Shown here: positions 44,139 through 45,461 of the stretch, in pieces
How positions within the stretch are numbered: the stretch's first letter is position 1
Layout of the letters: each line of letters starts with the position of its first letter
Source: Otariodibacter sp.
GTDB taxonomy: Bacteria > Pseudomonadota > Gammaproteobacteria > Enterobacterales > Pasteurellaceae
Direction: 5' to 3'
Length of the DNA stretch: 45,461 nt
Assembly (NCBI RefSeq): GCF_029256985.1
Contig: NZ_JARIDQ010000008.1
Coordinates: forward strand, 1 to 45,461
Made by a program: the position numbers and the translations under genes
The notes under the pieces: generated by a model
The model's database searches: none
Seen by the model: the letters and a program-made list of their open reading frames with translations, nothing else
What the model was told of the DNA's origin: nothing

Positions 44139-44856
44139 AGTGCAGATCAGAGGAATTGATATTTTAGCTGCCCCTAACCAACAAACTTTGATTGAATATT
44201 TATTGGGGAATGGAAATGAAATCAAGAAAGGAAAATTGATAGCTATCAATGCAGAAAAAATCATTATCAGTGAATCTAATCCAATAATTCGAGATATATT
44301 GCACAATGCAGAGTATAACTATGCCGATGGAATTAGTATTGTTTTATCCATAAAAAAGAAGTATCCAGAATATGCAGATATTGAGCGTGTGGCGGGAGCA
44401 GATTTATGGGTAGGTTTGATGGAAAAGGCAAGTCAGTTTAATACACCAGTTTTTTTAGTTGGAGCACAAGCGGTCACTTTAGCTCAAACAAATGAAAAAT
44501 TAGTACAAATGGGCGTAAATATAGTCGGTACCCAAGACGGCTATTTCTATAAAGAGAAGGAAGATGAGATTATTCAGCGTATAGCACAAAGCGGGGCTAA
44601 ATTAATTACTGTCGCACTTGGTTCACCGAAACAAGAGTTATTTATTCAAAAAGCCCAAGCTATTTACTCAGACGCACTTTATATGGGGGTAGGTGGAACC
44701 TATGATGTTTTTATTGGTAAGGTAAAACGCGCTCCCAAATTTTGGCAAAATTTAGGACTAGAATGGTTATATCGATTATTATCACAACCTACACGTTGGA
44801 AGAGACAAGTAAGGCTAGTGAAATACGCCTGCTACTACTGGTTAAATAGGTTATAA
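44131..44856 (+). CDS. wecG: UDP-ManNAcA transferase WecG
   Basis: WecG/TagA/CpsF-family glycosyltransferase adding ManNAcA to lipid I, giving ECA lipid II. The 241-aa product (E. coli 246) shows AINAEKIIISE, YADGISIVLSIKKK, RVAGADLW, FLVGAQ, TVALGSPKQELFI and MGVGGTYDVFIGKVKRAPKFWQNLGLEWLYRLLSQPTRWKR-like family ends. It is the last ECA gene, as in E. coli, where yifK and the argX-hisR-leuT-proM tRNAs follow. Here the tRNAs follow with no yifK. It contains an uptake signal near 44467. Confidence 0.95.
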   Translation: MNKVQIRGIDILAAPNQQTLIEYLLGNGNEIKKGKLIAINAEKIIISESNPIIRDILHNAEYNYADGISIVLSIKKKYPEYADIERVAGADLWVGLMEKASQFNTPVFLVGAQAVTLAQTNEKLVQMGVNIVGTQDGYFYKEKEDEIIQRIAQSGAKLITVALGSPKQELFIQKAQAIYSDALYMGVGGTYDVFIGKVKRAPKFWQNLGLEWLYRLLSQPTRWKRQVRLVKYACYYWLNRL

Positions 44857-44930
44857 ATCAAACAAATTAGATAATTAATCGACGAGCTGGATAAATTAAA
44901 AGCAAGTGAGAATATTTTTTCAAAAAATGC

Positions 44931-44967
44931 TAGACAACAAAGTATGAAATCACTATCATACGCCTCC
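44931..44967 (+). promoter_or_regulatory. Stable-RNA-type promoter of the tRNA cluster
   Basis: TAGACA (44931-44936) and TATCAT (44954-44959) are 17 bases apart, with an A/T-rich UP-like stretch just upstream (about 44911-44929). A G+C-rich discriminator (ACGCCTCC) follows, typical of growth-rate- and ppGpp-controlled tRNA/rRNA promoters. Start expected near 44966. Confidence 0.7.
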
Positions 44968-44988
44968 GTTGCGACGCACTACTAAAAC

Positions 44989-45065
<77 letters not shown>

Positions 45066-45095
45066 GAGTACTATGTTAGTCCAATGAAAGGAAGT

Positions 45096-45172
45096 GGTGG
45101 CTATAGCTCAGTTGGTAGAGCCCTGGATTGTGATTCCAGTTGTCGTGGGTTCGAATCCCATTAGCCACCCCA
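45096..45172 (+). tRNA. tRNA-His (anticodon GTG)
   Basis: Nearly identical to E. coli hisR: the acceptor starts with the extra G typical of histidine tRNA (GGTGGCTA), the anticodon loop is TTGTGAT, the T-loop is GTTCGAATC and CCA is encoded. Confidence 0.97.
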
Positions 45173-45193
45173 TTTATAGAAATACAAATTTAT

Positions 45194-45270
45194 CGGCGAG
45201 TAGCGCAGCTTGGTAGCGCAACTGGTTTGGGACCAGTGGGTCGTAGGTTCAAATCCTATCTCGCCGACCA
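45194..45270 (+). tRNA. tRNA-Pro (anticodon TGG)
   Basis: A 77-base cloverleaf: acceptor CGGCGAG/CTCGCCG, anticodon loop TTTGGGA with TGG, T-loop GTTCAAATC, encoded CCA. It is the counterpart of E. coli proM; the leucine tRNA found between hisR and proM in E. coli is missing. Confidence 0.97.
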
Positions 45271-45431
45271 CTTTTTTTGCTCTTTAACAAACTATCAGAC
45301 AATCTGTGTGGGCACTTGTTGATGATTGATTTTGAAATAATTTAATTTTGAAGTCTTAATAAGTGTCTATAACTTGAAAATTCATAAAGAATAACAAAGC
45401 TAGAAAACAGTTATTGAGCGATTAAACTTTT
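45271..45431 (+). promoter_or_regulatory. Ribosomal RNA operon leader with boxA
   Basis: TGCTCTTTAACAA at 45278-45290 is identical to the E. coli rrn boxA antitermination element. It begins 8 bases past tRNA-Pro, and I see no terminator other than a T run between them. No strong separate rrn promoter is evident in the 160-base leader, so the tRNAs and the rRNA may share one transcript. Confidence 0.75.
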
Positions 45432-45461
45432 AATTGAAGAGTTTGATCATGGCTCAGATTG
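45432..45461 (+). rRNA. rrs: 16S ribosomal RNA, 5' end (partial)
   Basis: The window ends 30 bases into the small-subunit rRNA: AATTGAAGAGTTTGATCATGG followed by CTCAGATTG is the universal bacterial 5' end. The gene continues beyond the window. Confidence 0.97.

Overview
The window comes from the chromosome of a member of the Pasteurellaceae. The evidence is the low G+C, E. coli-like housekeeping proteins and, above all, many copies of the DNA uptake signal ACAAGCGGT(C), often followed by a T-rich stretch and TTTGCAAA. This is the Actinobacillus pleuropneumoniae / Mannheimia / H. ducreyi type of signal, not the H. influenzae AAGTGCGGT type. Urease together with an enterobacterial common antigen (ECA) locus points to a urease-positive Actinobacillus-like species. 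I do not name a species.

Layout. (1) 1-14 kb is housekeeping: erpA, menA (minus strand), a sugE/gdx-type SMR exporter between 40-bp direct repeats, trmO, a SIMPL-domain periplasmic protein with a tiny lipoprotein, slyD, ilvA, glmM, rpiA (with a near-perfect PurR-type operator), serA, a DUF2254 membrane protein, an unrecognised beta-helix-like repeat protein, kbp (BON+LysM) and a DIP1984-family gene. (2) 13.5-19.2 kb is holC, a class II Fic protein and valS, where holC and valS are neighbours in E. coli. An orphan membrane-anchored protein and the truncated tail of a cysteine hydrolase follow. (3) 18.9-24.5 kb on the minus strand holds a zinc-ribbon membrane protein, menH, menD, a stand-alone trpB with a palindromic TrpR-like operator over its -10 box, and hemL. 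(4) 24.6-33.1 kb is a tight ECA operon, wecA-wzzE-wecB-wecC-wecD-wecE-wzxE-wecF, without rffG/rffH, closed by a hairpin. (5) 33.1-42.05 kb is a nickel/urease module: a MerR-type regulator (NimR-like) divergent from nikKLMQO, then ureABC-E-F-G-D. (6) 42.1-44.9 kb resumes the ECA locus with a lipoprotein, wzyE and wecG. (7) 44.9-45.46 kb is a tRNA Arg(CCG)-His(GTG)-Pro(TGG) cluster behind a rRNA-style promoter, then an rrn leader with boxA and the first 30 bases of 16S rRNA.

How the parts work together. The nik genes encode an energy-coupling-factor nickel importer. It feeds the UreE/UreG/UreF/UreD maturation machinery that loads nickel into UreABC. The gene order and a 19-bp-spacer promoter in front of nikK suggest that a metal-sensing MerR protein controls supply and use together. 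This module sits exactly between wecF and the wzyE-wecG end of the ECA pathway. It carries no complete uptake signal that I could find, and each side has its own terminator or promoter, so I read it as a later insertion. No transposase, integrase, prophage or CRISPR array is visible.

Most gene calls rest on strong family resemblance. The proteins I could not assign are the 431-aa beta-helix-like protein at 10731-12026, the 298-aa membrane-anchored protein at 17756-18652 and the ECA-linked lipoprotein at 42282-42767. Similarity statements come from remembered family sequences; no search was run.
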